Source: Opitutaceae bacterium UBA2377 (GTDB taxonomy: Bacteria > Verrucomicrobiota > Verrucomicrobiia > Opitutales > Opitutaceae). Taken from it: 24,701 bases of DNA. Location: the NCBI GenBank assembly GCA_002344205.1, contig DDSZ01000017.1:1-24701 (forward strand), in the 5' to 3' direction. This document shows positions 23,728-24,701 of the stretch, piece by piece. The notes under the pieces were generated by a model. That model did not search any database. It had not been told where the DNA came from and saw nothing but the letters and a program-made list of their open reading frames with translations. A program made the position numbers and the translations under genes. Each line of letters opens with the position of its first letter. Position 1 is the stretch's first letter.

Positions 23728-24701
23728 ATGTCTCTTTTCCTGACGCCTGACCCGAAAATCGAAGCCGCCGTGCGCGCCAAGGGTGAACAACTCTTCACCT
23801 TGATGGACCAGCAGCCGCCCCCGGCACTGTTCTCCAAGAAGGGCGCCTACGCCCGCCTCATGGAGTGGTCAATGAAGGACCCCGTCTTCAAGACCCAGCT
23901 CTTCCGTTTCGTTGATGTGCTGCCCTCGCTCAACTCGTCCGGCGAGATCGTCCGTCACCTGCAGGAATATCTTGGCGACAAGGCCGTCGAGCTCAACCCC
24001 GCCCTCAAGGCCGGCCTCGCCGCCTCTTCCTTCGCCCCCGCCCTCGTTGCCACGCCGGTGAAGGCGCAGATCGTGGACATGGCCGGACAATTCGTTGCCG
24101 GCGAGACCGGCGAAGATTTGCTCAAGCAGATCAAGAAGAACGCCAAGCTCGGCCTCGCCACCACCATTGATCTCCTCGGCGAAACCGTCCTCAACGAGGC
24201 CGAGGCGGACGTTTTCCTTAAGCGCAACCTCGAGGTCCTCGACTCGGTGTCGAAATTCTACGCCAAGGAATCCGCTCCCTGCTTCAGCGACCTCGGTCCC
24301 AAGGGCCCCCTGCCCCGCCTCAACCTCTCGGTCAAAATTTCCGCCCTCACGCCCGACGTCCACCCGGCCGATCCGGAAAACTCCATCGCGGCGCTGAAGG
24401 AACGCTTTCGCCCCATCCTGCGCCGCGCGGCCGAGGTCGGCGCGCTGATCAACTTCGACATGGAAAGCTACAAGCTGAAGGACCTCACGCTGCAGCTCTT
24501 CAAATCCATCTTCGAGGAACCCGAGTTCCGCACCCAACCCGCCATCGGCATCGCGATCCAGGCCTACCTGCGCGATTGCGAAACCGACCTCCGCGACCTC
24601 GTCGCCTGGGCCCGCAAAAACAACCGCCCGCTCAACGTCCGCCTCGTGAAAGGCGCCTACTGGGACTACGAGACCATTCTCGCCCAGCAGCGCGACTGGC
24701 C
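23728..24701 (+). CDS. putA: Proline dehydrogenase / bifunctional PutA-type protein, N-terminal part (runs off right edge)
   Basis: Oxidises proline to pyrroline-5-carboxylate with FAD, feeding glutamate. The visible 324 residues begin MSLFLTPDPKIEAAVRAKG. An N-terminal helical region with RLMEWSMKDPVFKTQLFRFVD (43-63) is followed by the proline-dehydrogenase barrel: L-S-V-K-I-S-A-L at 200-207, INFDMESYKLKDL, GIAIQAYLRD (274-283) and RLVKGAYWD (305-313). The layout resembles the PutA family, in which an aldehyde dehydrogenase for glutamate semialdehyde follows, but that half would lie beyond the window, so a bifunctional protein is inference. The ATG at 23728 is the first in frame with this homology. 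It is divergent from the sigma-factor operon. Confidence 0.9.
   Translation, partial: MSLFLTPDPKIEAAVRAKGEQLFTLMDQQPPPALFSKKGAYARLMEWSMKDPVFKTQLFRFVDVLPSLNSSGEIVRHLQEYLGDKAVELNPALKAGLAASSFAPALVATPVKAQIVDMAGQFVAGETGEDLLKQIKKNAKLGLATTIDLLGETVLNEAEADVFLKRNLEVLDSVSKFYAKESAPCFSDLGPKGPLPRLNLSVKISALTPDVHPADPENSIAALKERFRPILRRAAEVGALINFDMESYKLKDLTLQLFKSIFEEPEFRTQPAIGIAIQAYLRDCETDLRDLVAWARKNNRPLNVRLVKGAYWDYETILAQQRDW

Noticed and set aside
1..24701. tRNA, rRNA, CRISPR array or transposase-bearing insertion sequence
   Set aside because: Read-through of intergenic regions showed none; all gaps are short and the repeats found are not direct-repeat/spacer arrays.

Overview
The window is a GC-rich chromosomal segment (roughly 65-70% GC in most hand-counted lines) with dense housekeeping and biosynthetic genes. 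The likely source is a Gram-negative verrucomicrobial bacterium close to the Opitutaceae. This rests on four things: the TonB-dependent receptor style, the GxxExxY gene with its flanking repeats, the TTTTCGATTTT and CTTCGTG intergenic repeats, and the near absence of Shine-Dalgarno sequences. I infer the lineage from the sequence alone. I saw no tRNA, rRNA, CRISPR array or insertion sequence with a transposase.

Layout. Positions 1-6554 hold an arginine biosynthesis cluster in the order argC-argJ-argB-argD-argF-[GxxExxY]-argG. All genes lie on the minus strand except argJ, which is inverted. It covers the cyclic (ArgJ) ornithine route plus the first two steps from ornithine towards arginine. 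ArgB carries the N-terminal helix of arginine-inhibited kinases. Next come rplM-rpsI (minus strand, with its own terminator) and a TorF-type outer-membrane protein. A plus-strand operon follows: DUF423 membrane protein, CCA/poly(A) nucleotidyltransferase, transaldolase. Then a MOSC protein (minus) and a GH20-like glycosidase (plus) diverge from each other. A minus-strand S9 prolyl-oligopeptidase-type enzyme and a large TonB-dependent receptor come next, then purE-purK. After these lies a minus-strand three-gene unit: ECF sigma factor, small two-helix membrane protein, and a membrane protein combining a beta-solenoid with an RDD domain. A PutA-type proline dehydrogenase starts at 23728 and runs off the right edge. 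argG runs off the left edge.

How the parts fit. The arg and pur genes supply amino-acid and purine synthesis. The receptor and S9 peptidase may form a peptide-uptake and degradation pair. The sigma/membrane/solenoid unit looks like an envelope-sensing regulatory module and is the best candidate here for an undescribed system.

The most unusual structure is the GxxExxY gene between argF and argG. It is enclosed by 33-bp inverted repeats built of 10-bp units, and both its start and stop codons lie inside those repeats. Two other operon gaps, argB/argD and purE/purK, also hold inverted-repeat elements. Five strong intrinsic terminators are visible, all serving minus-strand units. One of them lies inside the 3' coding end of the GH20-like gene. 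No gap between genes exceeds 300 bases.
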